NCBI RefSeq assembly: GCF_013409005.1
Contig: NZ_JACBZO010000001.1
Coordinates: forward strand, 1,364,001-1,428,000
DNA length: 64,000 bases
Direction: 5' to 3'
From: Demequina lutea
GTDB lineage: Bacteria; Actinomycetota; Actinomycetes; Actinomycetales; Demequinaceae
Of this stretch, positions 26,492 through 33,165 are shown one piece after another. A model generated the notes under the pieces. It searched no databases and had not been told where the DNA came from. It saw only the letters and a program-made list of their open reading frames with translations. The position numbers and the translations under genes are program-made. The stretch's first letter is position 1, and each line of letters opens with the position of its first letter.

Positions 26492-27429
26492 GTAAAGAAG
26501 CCATTGCCTGGGCGCTCGCTGCCCCGGTCTGGAATCCGCGTCCAAAGGTCGCAGATAAGCCGCGGGGGCGTGTCAGTACGAACAAACGCAAGCCGGATCC
26601 TGCCCCTGTCCAGACGGTTCACCTGCCACCCGTACCGCCCGAGGCGTTGCTAACCCTCGTCTATCTGGCGAACCGCGAACAGGACGGCGTCACGTGGGTA
26701 TCGGCCAAGAAGATCGCGGAGGAACGCGGACTATGGCGCGGGCCCATCTATCGCCACCTCGACCGGCTCGAAGGGGCCGGATATATCACCGCGATCACCG
26801 CAGCCGAACTCCCTGAGTCCAAGGCGAAGGTATACGCGCAGAAGACAACTGGCGAGCCGCGAATCTGGCGACTCAACTACGCCACCGATGACGACGTCTC
26901 ACAACACGAGACGCAGCCATTCTCACAACACGAGACGCACGGTGCACCACAACACGAGACGCACGACGTCTCACTGCATGAGACCCCAAAGGAAGTAGTA
27001 ACTGAATCTCAATTGGAAGGGGAAGCGCCCGCCATGGAATCCGAGGCCCAAAACGACCTAGGCGGGCAGGCTTCTCCGCCCGTAAACCCCACACCCGAAC
27101 AGATCGCCGCACGCCGCTATCCCAAACAGTGCGCCGACCATCAAGCGCGACTCAACGGCGGCGACACATTCGACCCATGCAACGCATGCAAGAGCGCGGG
27201 AGACGAGTGGCCCGACATCCAACGCCAGGTCTCACGGAACAAGCGAGCCCGTGAGGTCGAGGAGCAACGGCGCGAGGCCACGACCAAGTCCCAAGCGATC
27301 CGTGGGTGTGACCTGTGCGACGAGCGGGGCTACCGCAGCGGCGGACTTTGCCACCACGACCCCGAACTCGCAGACAAGTCGCACGCAGGCTACATGGACG
27401 CCGTCAAGGCCCTCAAGGCGGCATCGTGA
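26488..27429 (+). CDS. Winged-helix phage replication initiator-like protein
   Basis: A 313-residue protein starting MSKEAIAWALAAPVWNPRPK at 26488, set by a four-base overlap with the preceding stop. Residues about 50-110 form a winged helix (ALLTLVYLANREQDGVTWVS, then LERLEG-like DRLEGAGYIT), as in phage replication initiators and helicase loaders. Residues 137-168 are four repeats with the core HET, encoded by 24-bp direct repeats. The C-terminal part is Cys/His-rich (CADH, CNAC, CDLC, LCHHD) and may bind zinc. The layout of a DNA-binding N-terminus with iterons inside the gene resembles lambda O. Function is inferred. Confidence 0.78.
   Translation: MSKEAIAWALAAPVWNPRPKVADKPRGRVSTNKRKPDPAPVQTVHLPPVPPEALLTLVYLANREQDGVTWVSAKKIAEERGLWRGPIYRHLDRLEGAGYITAITAAELPESKAKVYAQKTTGEPRIWRLNYATDDDVSQHETQPFSQHETHGAPQHETHDVSLHETPKEVVTESQLEGEAPAMESEAQNDLGGQASPPVNPTPEQIAARRYPKQCADHQARLNGGDTFDPCNACKSAGDEWPDIQRQVSRNKRAREVEEQRREATTKSQAIRGCDLCDERGYRSGGLCHHDPELADKSHAGYMDAVKALKAAS
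26897..26992 (+). repeat. Four 24-bp direct repeats (candidate replication origin iterons)
   Basis: Units start at 26897, 26921, 26945 and 26969. The first three share CACAACACGAGACGCA exactly; the fourth is diverged (CACTGCATGAGACC). They lie inside the replication-protein gene and are followed by an AT-richer stretch (26985-27020), the arrangement of the lambda origin inside gene O. The 24-bp unit keeps the reading frame, so a purely protein-level repeat is the alternative. Confidence 0.7.
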
Positions 27430-27737
27430 GCGACCTCCCTCTCATGCCCGAGGCGCTGAGGCACAGCTGGCGCAACCTATCCGCACTCATCGAAGCGACC
27501 GCCGAGCGTCAAGTCGTGCCGTGCTTCAACGGCACCGACGTACCGCGCATGTGGTGGACATCTGACGATCAGCGGCAAAGAGCCGAAGCGGCCACGGCGT
27601 GCGCAATATGCCCAGTGCTCACACAGTGCAGCCAGTACGGAATCGACAATCCCAAAGAGGTTGGCGTCTATGGCGGCATGAGTGAAAGACAGCGCGTGAA
27701 AGTCGCCCGCGAAATATCTGAGAGGACCGCCGCATGA
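27426..27737 (+). CDS. WhiB family transcriptional regulator, element-borne
   Basis: A 103-residue protein from a GTG at 27426 overlapping the preceding stop (GTGA). The four [4Fe-4S] cysteines are C33, C59, C62 and C68 (CAICPVLTQC), followed by the family turn GVYGG (80-84) and a basic C-terminal tail. WhiB proteins bind region 4 of the primary sigma factor and steer transcription; here the element sits in the gene for that sigma factor. Phage WhiB proteins are known to act as repressors of host whiB genes. Which promoters this one controls cannot be seen. Confidence 0.92.
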   Translation: MSDLPLMPEALRHSWRNLSALIEATAERQVVPCFNGTDVPRMWWTSDDQRQRAEAATACAICPVLTQCSQYGIDNPKEVGVYGGMSERQRVKVAREISERTAA

Positions 27738-27970
27738 CCCGCAGAATCCCGATAGTCGAAACACTCGACCTCGTGCTCAACCTCGCACCCGACACCCTAG
27801 AAGCACTGCGACTTGAGGCGGCCGACCGTGACGAACTGTTCCAACACGTCTACAACCTCGCCTTTGTCGTCGTAAGGCAACTCAAACCCGACGCCGACAT
27901 CGATCGACTAGGCGCGATCCACGACGCCCAGCACGCGCACACATTCCGCGAGCACGCACCAGGGAACTAG
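27734..27970 (+). CDS. Hypothetical protein after whiB
   Basis: A 78-residue acidic protein (MTRRIPIVETLDLVLNLAPD) whose ATG overlaps the whiB stop. It is predicted mostly helical, with EALRLEAADRDELFQHVYNL as the central helix. No family recognised. It is the last gene of the overlapping early operon; a 222-bp AT-richer gap follows. Confidence 0.68.
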   Translation: MTRRIPIVETLDLVLNLAPDTLEALRLEAADRDELFQHVYNLAFVVVRQLKPDADIDRLGAIHDAQHAHTFREHAPGN

Positions 27971-28060
27971 ACAGAGCAACGCGCGCCGACGTTCGCCCTA
28001 CTCTCCGACAAGGCACGAGCAACGGAGCGTAGGGCAGACGTGGGCAGGACCGATCCAAGG

Positions 28061-28110
28061 CTTTACCTCCCACGCTAAAGAACGGTAAAGAAAGTAAAGT
28101 TTTGGTAAAG
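28061..28110 (+). repeat. Cluster of phased TAAAG motifs upstream of the capsid region
   Basis: Four direct copies of TAAAG with variable preceding bases occur at 28074-28080 (GCTAAAG), 28084-28090 (GGTAAAG), 28093-28099 (AGTAAAG) and 28104-28110 (GGTAAAG), spaced 10, 9 and 11 bp, close to one helical turn. An inverted copy CTTTACC lies at 28061-28067 and could pair with either GGTAAAG. This is the AT-richest part of the 27971-28192 gap; otherwise I see no gene in that gap. Confidence 0.5.
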
Positions 28111-28192
28111 GAGACAGCAAGACCCCAGCCGTTCTAACTTTTCTCTCCCTGTTTACCAGGCCTAACGCTATCCGAAGACCCGAGGGGGCGTA

Positions 28193-28327
28193 ATGCCTGG
28201 CAAGGTATGCCCTCAGTGTGGTAAAGGGTTTGACGCTAAGCGTTCGACGGCGGACTTCTGTACCAAAACCCGCCGGGTAAGGGAAGACACGGAAAGGTAC
28301 TTGCGCCCCTCGGTAGAATTGAATTAG
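28193..28327 (+). CDS. Tiny zinc-finger-like protein
   Basis: A 44-residue frame with GAGGGGG just upstream of its ATG. It begins MPGKVCPQCGKGFDAKRSTA and continues DFC, the first three cysteines (C6, C9, C23) of the FCS-type zinc finger common in actinobacterial phages. The fourth cysteine expected four residues after C23 is Arg27, so zinc binding may be lost. Ends in VELN. It could be a working protein or the stump of a larger one. A minus-strand open frame covers the same DNA but has no family resemblance. Confidence 0.55.
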   Translation: MPGKVCPQCGKGFDAKRSTADFCTKTRRVREDTERYLRPSVELN

Positions 28328-28506
28328 CACGCCACGCCGTACGCCACGCCGGATCCCATATTTAAGGGCCACCACCTGACGCAACACCTGACGAGCGATA
28401 CACAGGCAGTTGTGCGATTTGCGCCGGAGCCTTTCGAGGCCACCACCCAAAGACGCCGCTAGAAGCCTGTGCACTCCCTCAGAATCACAGGATAGGTGTA
28501 CCCAAA
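28328..28506 (+). other. Leader of the capsid gene, no supported gene
   Basis: This stretch holds small direct repeats (ACGCCACGCC at 28329-28338 and 28341-28350; CACCTGACG twice, 12 bp apart). The frame of the capsid gene is open upstream from 28366 and would encode a CAICAGAF Cys-containing peptide, but it has no start codon. It may be a remnant of an earlier gene or an untranslated leader. Confidence 0.4.
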
Positions 28507-29856
28507 ATGACCATTATCGATGAACTCAAGTCCCGTCGCGCGGGGATCAAGGCAAAGATTGACAGCCTTACCGCAGACCCTAATACGTTTACCCCCGCTG
28601 TCGAGGCGAAATGTACAGCGCTTGTCTCTGAAGTCAGGGGCATCGATCAGCGCATCGCTGATTTGTCCGAGCAGGACGCCATGGAACAGCGGGCGAACGG
28701 TGTCCGCATCGGCCCCGGTGTCAGTGTCCGCACAACCACGGGCGGCGTGCCTCTCAAGATCCAAGACAGGCCACGTGCCGAGACCTACACCCGCAACGGT
28801 GAGTTCTCGTTCTTCGCTGACGTTCTCGCATCGAGCCGACAGGACAAGGCAGCGTCCGAACGCCTCATCGCGAACCAAGAGGCACAGGGCCGCGCACTCA
28901 CGACCGTCGCGGGCGCTGGCGGCAACTTCGCACCGCCTCTTTGGCTTGTCGAGGATTACGTGAAGTTCGCCCGGCCTGGTCGCGTTGCGGCCGACCTCGC
29001 ACAGAAGCACGAACTGCCCTACGGCGTGTCGTCGATCAACCTGCCCAAGGTGGCGAGCGGAACTTCGGTGGGTACCACCGTCACGCAGAACACCGCCGTG
29101 AGCAATACCGACATCACGTCGACCTCGGTCTCCTCGGGGATTGTTTCTATCTCTGGCCAGCAGGTCCTTTCGCTTCAGTTGCTCAATCAGGGCGGCGCGG
29201 CAATGGATCAGATCATCTTGCAGGATCTGGCCCTAGCGTCGGCTCAGATGCTTGAGTTGCAAGTTCTCAGCGGTACGGGTAGCAACGGTCAGCTTCGCGG
29301 TCTCGACAGCGCAGGTGGCACGGCGGTCACGTTCACGACCACGGCGCCCTCGGTGGTGTCGACGGTCAACACGGCGTCGTTCTACTTCCAGGTGATCAAG
29401 GCGGCCAACACGGTGAGTTCTGGTCGTTTCCTGCCCGCCGATGCGATCCTCATGCACCCGCGTCGCTGGGCCTGGGTCTCTGCCGGTCTCGACTTGCAGA
29501 ACCGCCCGCTCATCTCTGACGGTGGCGTGAGTTTCAACACTCCCGGCACAGTCGAGGCAATCGCGGCATCGGGTCGCGTTGGCACGCTTGCGAGCGGAAT
29601 CCCGGTGTACACGTCGCCTAGCATTGCTACGAACCTCGGCACGGCGACGAACCAAGACAAGGTGTACATCTTGCGCTCTGCCGATATTCACCTCTGGGAA
29701 TCGGGGCTCGAACTGAAGAGTTTCGATGCGACGTATGCCGATCAAAATTCGCTGCTCCTGCGCGCCCTGTCCTACGCCGCGTACATCCCGGACCGGTACA
29801 CCGAGTCTGTGGTGACCATCGAGGGAACCGGCCTGGTCGATCCGGGTCTCGGCTGA
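28507..29856 (+). CDS. HK97-fold major capsid protein
   Basis: A 449-residue protein. Residues 1-65 form a charged helical segment (delta/scaffold-like), then a linker, then the capsid core from about 125 (GAGGNFAPPLWLVEDYVKFA) with ASGTSVGTTVTQNTAVSNTD and a C-terminal region (DKVYILRSADIHLWESG) typical of the phage_capsid family. In related phages the N-terminal arm is removed by a prohead protease, but no protease gene is present here. The size and the intact frame suggest a working subunit. Neighbouring portal, protease and terminase genes, normally immediately upstream, are missing. Confidence 0.88.
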   Translation: MTIIDELKSRRAGIKAKIDSLTADPNTFTPAVEAKCTALVSEVRGIDQRIADLSEQDAMEQRANGVRIGPGVSVRTTTGGVPLKIQDRPRAETYTRNGEFSFFADVLASSRQDKAASERLIANQEAQGRALTTVAGAGGNFAPPLWLVEDYVKFARPGRVAADLAQKHELPYGVSSINLPKVASGTSVGTTVTQNTAVSNTDITSTSVSSGIVSISGQQVLSLQLLNQGGAAMDQIILQDLALASAQMLELQVLSGTGSNGQLRGLDSAGGTAVTFTTTAPSVVSTVNTASFYFQVIKAANTVSSGRFLPADAILMHPRRWAWVSAGLDLQNRPLISDGGVSFNTPGTVEAIAASGRVGTLASGIPVYTSPSIATNLGTATNQDKVYILRSADIHLWESGLELKSFDATYADQNSLLLRALSYAAYIPDRYTESVVTIEGTGLVDPGLG

Positions 29857-29888
29857 CCTATCTAGTTTCGACACCGGGTAGGCCGTTT

Positions 29889-30050
29889 ATGGGCTGTGGT
29901 GGTCCCTGCGCGCGGACTACCCGATGTCGATCTCCACGTTCTTCTAGTGTCGGCGTCAACGTCACCGACAGCACGCTTTATACCAATGACATGGCGCGTG
30001 TTGCTGGAGCGATGGTAGGTGAGGGCCTTTCTTTCCTTTCGGCCTGTTGA
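29889..30050 (+). CDS. Possible small protein between capsid and tape measure genes
   Basis: A 53-residue frame from the ATG at 29889, beginning MGCGGPCARTTRCR and ending MVGEGLSFLSAC. Its stop (30048-30050) overlaps a TTG start (30047) of the next small frame. No family is recognised and no clear ribosome binding site is present. It could equally be scar sequence from a deletion of head and tail genes. Confidence 0.3.
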   Translation: MGCGGPCARTTRCRSPRSSSVGVNVTDSTLYTNDMARVAGAMVGEGLSFLSAC

Positions 30051-30247
30051 CCCTGCCAGCGTCGGCCTCCTTGGCCGTGTGGCGTCCTCACGGGCGCATT
30101 AGACCTCACGGCACAGCCGCCCCTGCCTGCCTTTCTCCGCAGGTGGGGGCGGCTACCCCAATCAGTGACGCGGGCGACCGCCTCACATACCCCGAGTTTG
30201 TCGCGCCCTGTAGCGCGATAGAGAGCATCAACAAGGAGTCCAGCTGA
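30047..30247 (+). CDS. Possible small protein overlapping the tape measure start
   Basis: A 66-residue frame from TTG (30047) whose stop shares a base with the tape measure ATG (TGATG at 30245-30249). It would be translationally coupled on both sides. The sequence (LTYPEFVAPCSAIESINKES at its end) matches no family I know. A strong hairpin (30115-30154) lies within it, which argues for a regulatory or vestigial rather than coding role. Confidence 0.3.
   Translation: MTLPASASLAVWRPHGRIRPHGTAAPACLSPQVGAATPISDAGDRLTYPEFVAPCSAIESINKESS
30115..30154 (+). promoter_or_regulatory. Strong hairpin between capsid and tape measure genes
   Basis: AGCCGCCCC (30115-30123) pairs with GGGGCGGCT (30146-30154); two wobble pairs and CCTGC/GCAGG extend it to about 16 bp around an 8-nt loop. 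No T-run follows, so it is not a standard intrinsic terminator, but it could attenuate transcription or protect capsid mRNA. Confidence 0.55.
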
Positions 30248-32190
30248 TGGCCGTACAGAATCTCACGTGGCTCCTCACCGCTAAGGATGAGGCGTCTGCC
30301 GTCTTTGCCAGGGTTGGCAAGGAGATCGAAGGCCAGACCACGAAGATGCAGGCGTTCCAGGCCGCATCGGTGACGGTGGCGAAGTACACGGCGGCTGGTC
30401 TTGCTGTGGTTGCTGGCGTGGGCGTCAAGATGGCGTCTGATTTTCAGACGTCCATCACGACGCTGGTGACAGGTGCTGGTGAGTCAGAGAACGCGATTGC
30501 CGGTGTTAGCCAGCGCATCCTGGACATGGCGGGGTCTGTGGGCACGATGCCGTCCCAACTGTCGGCGGGCATGTACCTGGTCGAGTCCGCTGGCTACAGG
30601 GGCGCCAAGGGTCTAGACGTTCTCAAGTCTGCCGCTGAGGGTGCGAAGGTTGGTGGCGCGGATCTCGCGACGGTTGCCGACGGCCTAACCACGGCAATGA
30701 AGGACTACAACATCCCGATCGCGCAGGCGGCGGATACGACGTCGAAGTTGATTGCCACGGTTGGCGCGGGCAAGACCACCATGGGCGACTTGTCGGCGTC
30801 GCTGTCTCAGGTGTTGCCCTTTGCGAAGGACCTGGGCATTAGTTTCAACGACACCATGGGCGCAATGGCCACGATGACGGGCCAGGGCATCCAGGCCGAT
30901 CAGGCCGCCACCATGCTCAAGTTCACCATTATGTCCCTCGCAAACGTGACCCCGCAGGGTGTCGCGGCGCTCAAGTCGGTAGGCATGAGCGCTCAAGACC
31001 TGACGGACGACCTGAGTAGCAAGGGGCTGTCTGGCACGCTCGCGGACCTCACCGACGCCTTTGCCACAAAGTTCGGCAAGGGTACGGCGGCATACAATCA
31101 GGCCCTCGCCGCCACGGTTGGTGGCACACGCGGCCTAGGCGCCACGCTGGCATTGACTGGCGATAACGCGACCACGTTTGCGGCCAACGTCAAGACCATT
31201 GGTGCCGCACACGCAGAGGCTGGCGGCCACGTCAAGGGTTTCGCTCTTGAGGAAGAAACCCTCTCGTCAAAGATGGACACCGCGAAGGCGTCGCTTGCAT
31301 CAACGGCGATCAACCTGGGTAATGTGCTCTTGCCAGCTGTCACGAAGGTAACGGCGGCGTTTGCCGAGTTCTCGGGGTGGATGGCAAAGAACAAGACCGC
31401 CGTGGACGTGACTCTTGGCGCCATCGCGGGGCTTACCGTGACGATCCTTGCGGTGTCTGTCGCTCAAAAGGTGTGGACCGCCATGCAGGTTATCGCCACG
31501 GCCGCCCAGGGTATCGCCACCGCTGCACAGTGGGCGTGGAATGCGGCAATGACCGCGAACCCTATTGGCCTTGTCATCGTTGCCATCGGACTTCTTGTGG
31601 CCGCCATTGTGTGGATCGCCACGAAGACCACATGGTTCCAGACCGCATGGAACGCATCGTGGGGGCTCATTAAGGCCGTCGCGGGCGCCGTTGGGGACTG
31701 GGTGACAAGCAAGTGGGGCACCGTCCTCGATTTCTTCCAGGCGGTCCCAGGCAAGATCGGCAGTTTCTTCTCAAGTGTCGGCGACTTCATCACGCGCCCG
31801 TTCAGGTCGGCATTTAACCTCGTCTCGGACATGTGGAATCACACGATTGGCAAGTTGAGTATCCACATTCCGTCATGGGTTCCGGTGATTGGCGGCAAGG
31901 GTTTTGACTTCCCCACCCTGCCGCACCTTGCAACGGGTGGCATCGTCTCCAAGCCCACCATCGCAATGATCGGCGAGGGCCGCGAGCCTGAGGCTGTCGT
32001 GCCGCTGTCGCGGCTGAACCAGATGATAGGCGGCAAATCTGGCGCAAATGGCCCCACGGAACTCGGAGACGCCACCCTCGACCGACTCGCGGCAATCGTC
32101 CTCGACGGAGCCAAGCGCATCGCTGACGGGCGAATCAGCAACAGGGAACGCGAATACAAGCAGATGGGTCGACAGGCGCTGCCCGCCTAG
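30247..32190 (+). CDS. Phage tail tape measure protein
   Basis: A 647-residue protein after AAGGAG eight bases upstream of the ATG. The N-terminal coiled region and TP901-like core (about 60-330, with AAEGAKVGGADLATVADGLT and YNIPIAQAADTTSKLIATVG) lead to hydrophobic segments around 390-465 and the typical C-terminus HLATGGIVSKPTIAMIGEGR then EAVVPLSRL. Tape measures set tail length and help DNA entry. Here no tail tube, assembly chaperone or distal tail gene accompanies it, so it can only act with proteins supplied from elsewhere, if it acts at all. Confidence 0.92.
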   Translation: MAVQNLTWLLTAKDEASAVFARVGKEIEGQTTKMQAFQAASVTVAKYTAAGLAVVAGVGVKMASDFQTSITTLVTGAGESENAIAGVSQRILDMAGSVGTMPSQLSAGMYLVESAGYRGAKGLDVLKSAAEGAKVGGADLATVADGLTTAMKDYNIPIAQAADTTSKLIATVGAGKTTMGDLSASLSQVLPFAKDLGISFNDTMGAMATMTGQGIQADQAATMLKFTIMSLANVTPQGVAALKSVGMSAQDLTDDLSSKGLSGTLADLTDAFATKFGKGTAAYNQALAATVGGTRGLGATLALTGDNATTFAANVKTIGAAHAEAGGHVKGFALEEETLSSKMDTAKASLASTAINLGNVLLPAVTKVTAAFAEFSGWMAKNKTAVDVTLGAIAGLTVTILAVSVAQKVWTAMQVIATAAQGIATAAQWAWNAAMTANPIGLVIVAIGLLVAAIVWIATKTTWFQTAWNASWGLIKAVAGAVGDWVTSKWGTVLDFFQAVPGKIGSFFSSVGDFITRPFRSAFNLVSDMWNHTIGKLSIHIPSWVPVIGGKGFDFPTLPHLATGGIVSKPTIAMIGEGREPEAVVPLSRLNQMIGGKSGANGPTELGDATLDRLAAIVLDGAKRIADGRISNREREYKQMGRQALPA

Positions 32191-32220
32191 CGGTTGCAAC
32201 ACGCGCTACCCTGCGCCAAT

Positions 32221-32232
32221 CTGGACTAGTCC
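32221..32232. promoter_or_regulatory. Third GGACTA/TAGTCC palindrome in the element
   Basis: CTGGACTAGTCC contains the perfect 10-bp palindrome GGACTAGTCC, in the gap after the tape measure gene. The same half-sites occur near both ends of the element (24346-24364 and 33013-33018). Possibly a repressor or integrase-binding site; chance is not excluded. Confidence 0.35.
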
Positions 32233-32233
32233 T

Positions 32234-32269
32234 GCCCGGCCGCTCACCCCTGAGCCGGGCGGGGCTTTG
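32234..32269 (+). terminator. Hairpin terminator after the tape measure gene
   Basis: GCCCGGC (32234-32240) and GCCGGGC (32254-32260) form a 7-bp GC stem with a 13-nt loop, followed by GGGGCTTTG. The T-run is short. Confidence 0.55.
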
Positions 32270-32289
32270 ACCGTTCGAGGAGGATCGCC

Positions 32290-32577
32290 TTGGAATACGA
32301 GATGGACGCGAGTGCTTTTCGCAACTACCCCGACCATCAAGCGTGCGTCCTCGTGTGGAACGGCGCCGACGGACCGGAAACCCACATCGTCATGAATCCG
32401 ACATCCCTCTACTCCGGACTCGCCTCGTTTGAGGTCTGGCTTGCGGGCATGCTTGAGCGCATCGAGACCTACGGTCTGGAACGGGCGGCGGAAATCGACG
32501 GTTGGCAATTGCGCAGCGACGGCGCCTATCAAATGTGGGTTCGGACCGTACAAATGGACCCGACGCTTGACTTCTAG
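32290..32577 (+). CDS. Hypothetical protein at the right end of the element
   Basis: A 95-residue protein from a TTG at 32290, with the strong ribosome binding site GAGGAGG six bases upstream fixing this rare start. It begins LEYEMDASAFRNYPDHQACV (Met in the protein) and is acidic, with many aromatic residues (WLAGMLERIETYG). No family recognised. It lies between two terminators, so it is probably transcribed on its own or by read-through. Confidence 0.75.
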   Translation: MEYEMDASAFRNYPDHQACVLVWNGADGPETHIVMNPTSLYSGLASFEVWLAGMLERIETYGLERAAEIDGWQLRSDGAYQMWVRTVQMDPTLDF

Positions 32578-32591
32578 GCGCGGGACGCAAA

Positions 32592-32627
32592 GAAACCCCC
32601 GGGGTGGTCAGTCCCGGGGGTTTCTCT
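32592..32627. terminator. Bidirectional terminator between convergent genes
   Basis: GAAACCCCCGGG (32592-32603) and CCCGGGGGTTTC (32613-32624) form a perfect 12-bp stem with a 9-nt loop and flanking A and T/C-rich tracts on both sides. It separates the plus-strand hypothetical gene from the minus-strand repressor. Confidence 0.88.
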
Positions 32628-32665
32628 CTTTCTGTCTCTCCTGGACGGACTTTGCGCCTAGGGGC

Positions 32666-32938
32666 CTACCGCACCAACTCGGACGGCGCAATACCCAACG
32701 CAGTCGCGATGCGCGAGAGGTCGGACATCATGATGCGACCACCAGGGCGCACCTTACGGCGCAAACTCTCGCGTGGGATACCTGTCGCGCGCGCTAAGGC
32801 CGCCAGCGAGATCCCCCGAGCCGTGAGGATTTCTTCGATCTTCGCCCTCACCTTGATCTCGCTGGCGCTGGAGTGTGTCGCTGTCGCCCGCTGAGGTACC
32901 TTGTGGTCGATCTCGCGGGTGAGTGTGGTGCTGTCCAT
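32666..32938 (-). CDS. XRE-type helix-turn-helix repressor of the element
   Basis: A 90-residue protein with GAAGGG seven bases upstream of its ATG. The C-terminal two thirds is a lambda-repressor-like HTH (ISLAALARATGIPRESLRRK, then MSDLSRIATALGIAPSELV); the N-terminus is a polar tail. No peptidase or dimerisation domain is attached, so SOS-type cleavage is unlikely. It faces away from attR; in the excised circle it would be divergent from the integrase across attP, the usual place for a lysogeny-type repressor. Confidence 0.88.
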   Translation of the reverse strand: MDSTTLTREIDHKVPQRATATHSSASEIKVRAKIEEILTARGISLAALARATGIPRESLRRKVRPGGRIMMSDLSRIATALGIAPSELVR

Positions 32939-33005
32939 TTTCTGACCCTTCCAAGTGCGGGCCGAGCGCTTCCCGGCTCCGCGTGTCGAAACTATGCCCG
33001 ACCAC

Positions 33006-33020
33006 CGACAATTAGTCCAG
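33006..33020. promoter_or_regulatory. Right-end copy of the TAGTCC site
   Basis: CGACAATTAGTCCAG lies between the repressor and attR. Its first 13 bases are the reverse complement of GGACTA-ATTGTCG, present with two extra bases at 24359-24373 by the integrase start. On the minus strand GGACTA falls near the expected -35 of the repressor gene, so autoregulation is possible. Confidence 0.42.
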
Positions 33021-33093
33021 GATATTACAGGCCACAGCGCTCCTTGCCTTTACGTTTGCCCTGCTAGATGGCACAGCGCTAAGGCCATGAGAC

Positions 33094-33112
33094 TGCGCGA
33101 CTACCTCGACTA
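33094..33112 (+). repeat. attR: right 19-bp direct repeat
   Basis: TGCGCGACTACCTCGACTA, identical to 24240-24258, here followed by G, which gives the presumed original TAG stop of rpoD. A miniature frame (ATG at 33087, MRLRDYLD) runs through it, an accident of the duplicated rpoD tail. Confidence 0.9.
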
Positions 33113-33165
33113 GCCGTCGCCCTCTTGCGCCGCGGCCACAGGGGCCGGCGTGTGAAGATAGGGCG

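Noticed and set aside
26897..26992. Direct repeats considered as a CRISPR array
   Set aside because: Units are contiguous without spacers, inside an open reading frame, and no cas gene is present.
27998..28474. A 158-codon minus-strand open frame across the gap before the capsid gene
   Set aside because: It opposes the direction of the operon, has no recognisable family, lacks a clear ribosome binding site and covers the phased TAAAG repeats and the zinc-finger-like frame, which have better support.
28366..28506. Open frame continuing upstream of the capsid start in the same phase
   Set aside because: It contains no ATG, GTG or TTG in frame before 28507, so the capsid protein cannot start earlier; kept only as a possible remnant.
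33087..33113. Miniature frame MRLRDYLD through attR
   Set aside because: It is the duplicated last codons of rpoD in the attachment core, not a gene.
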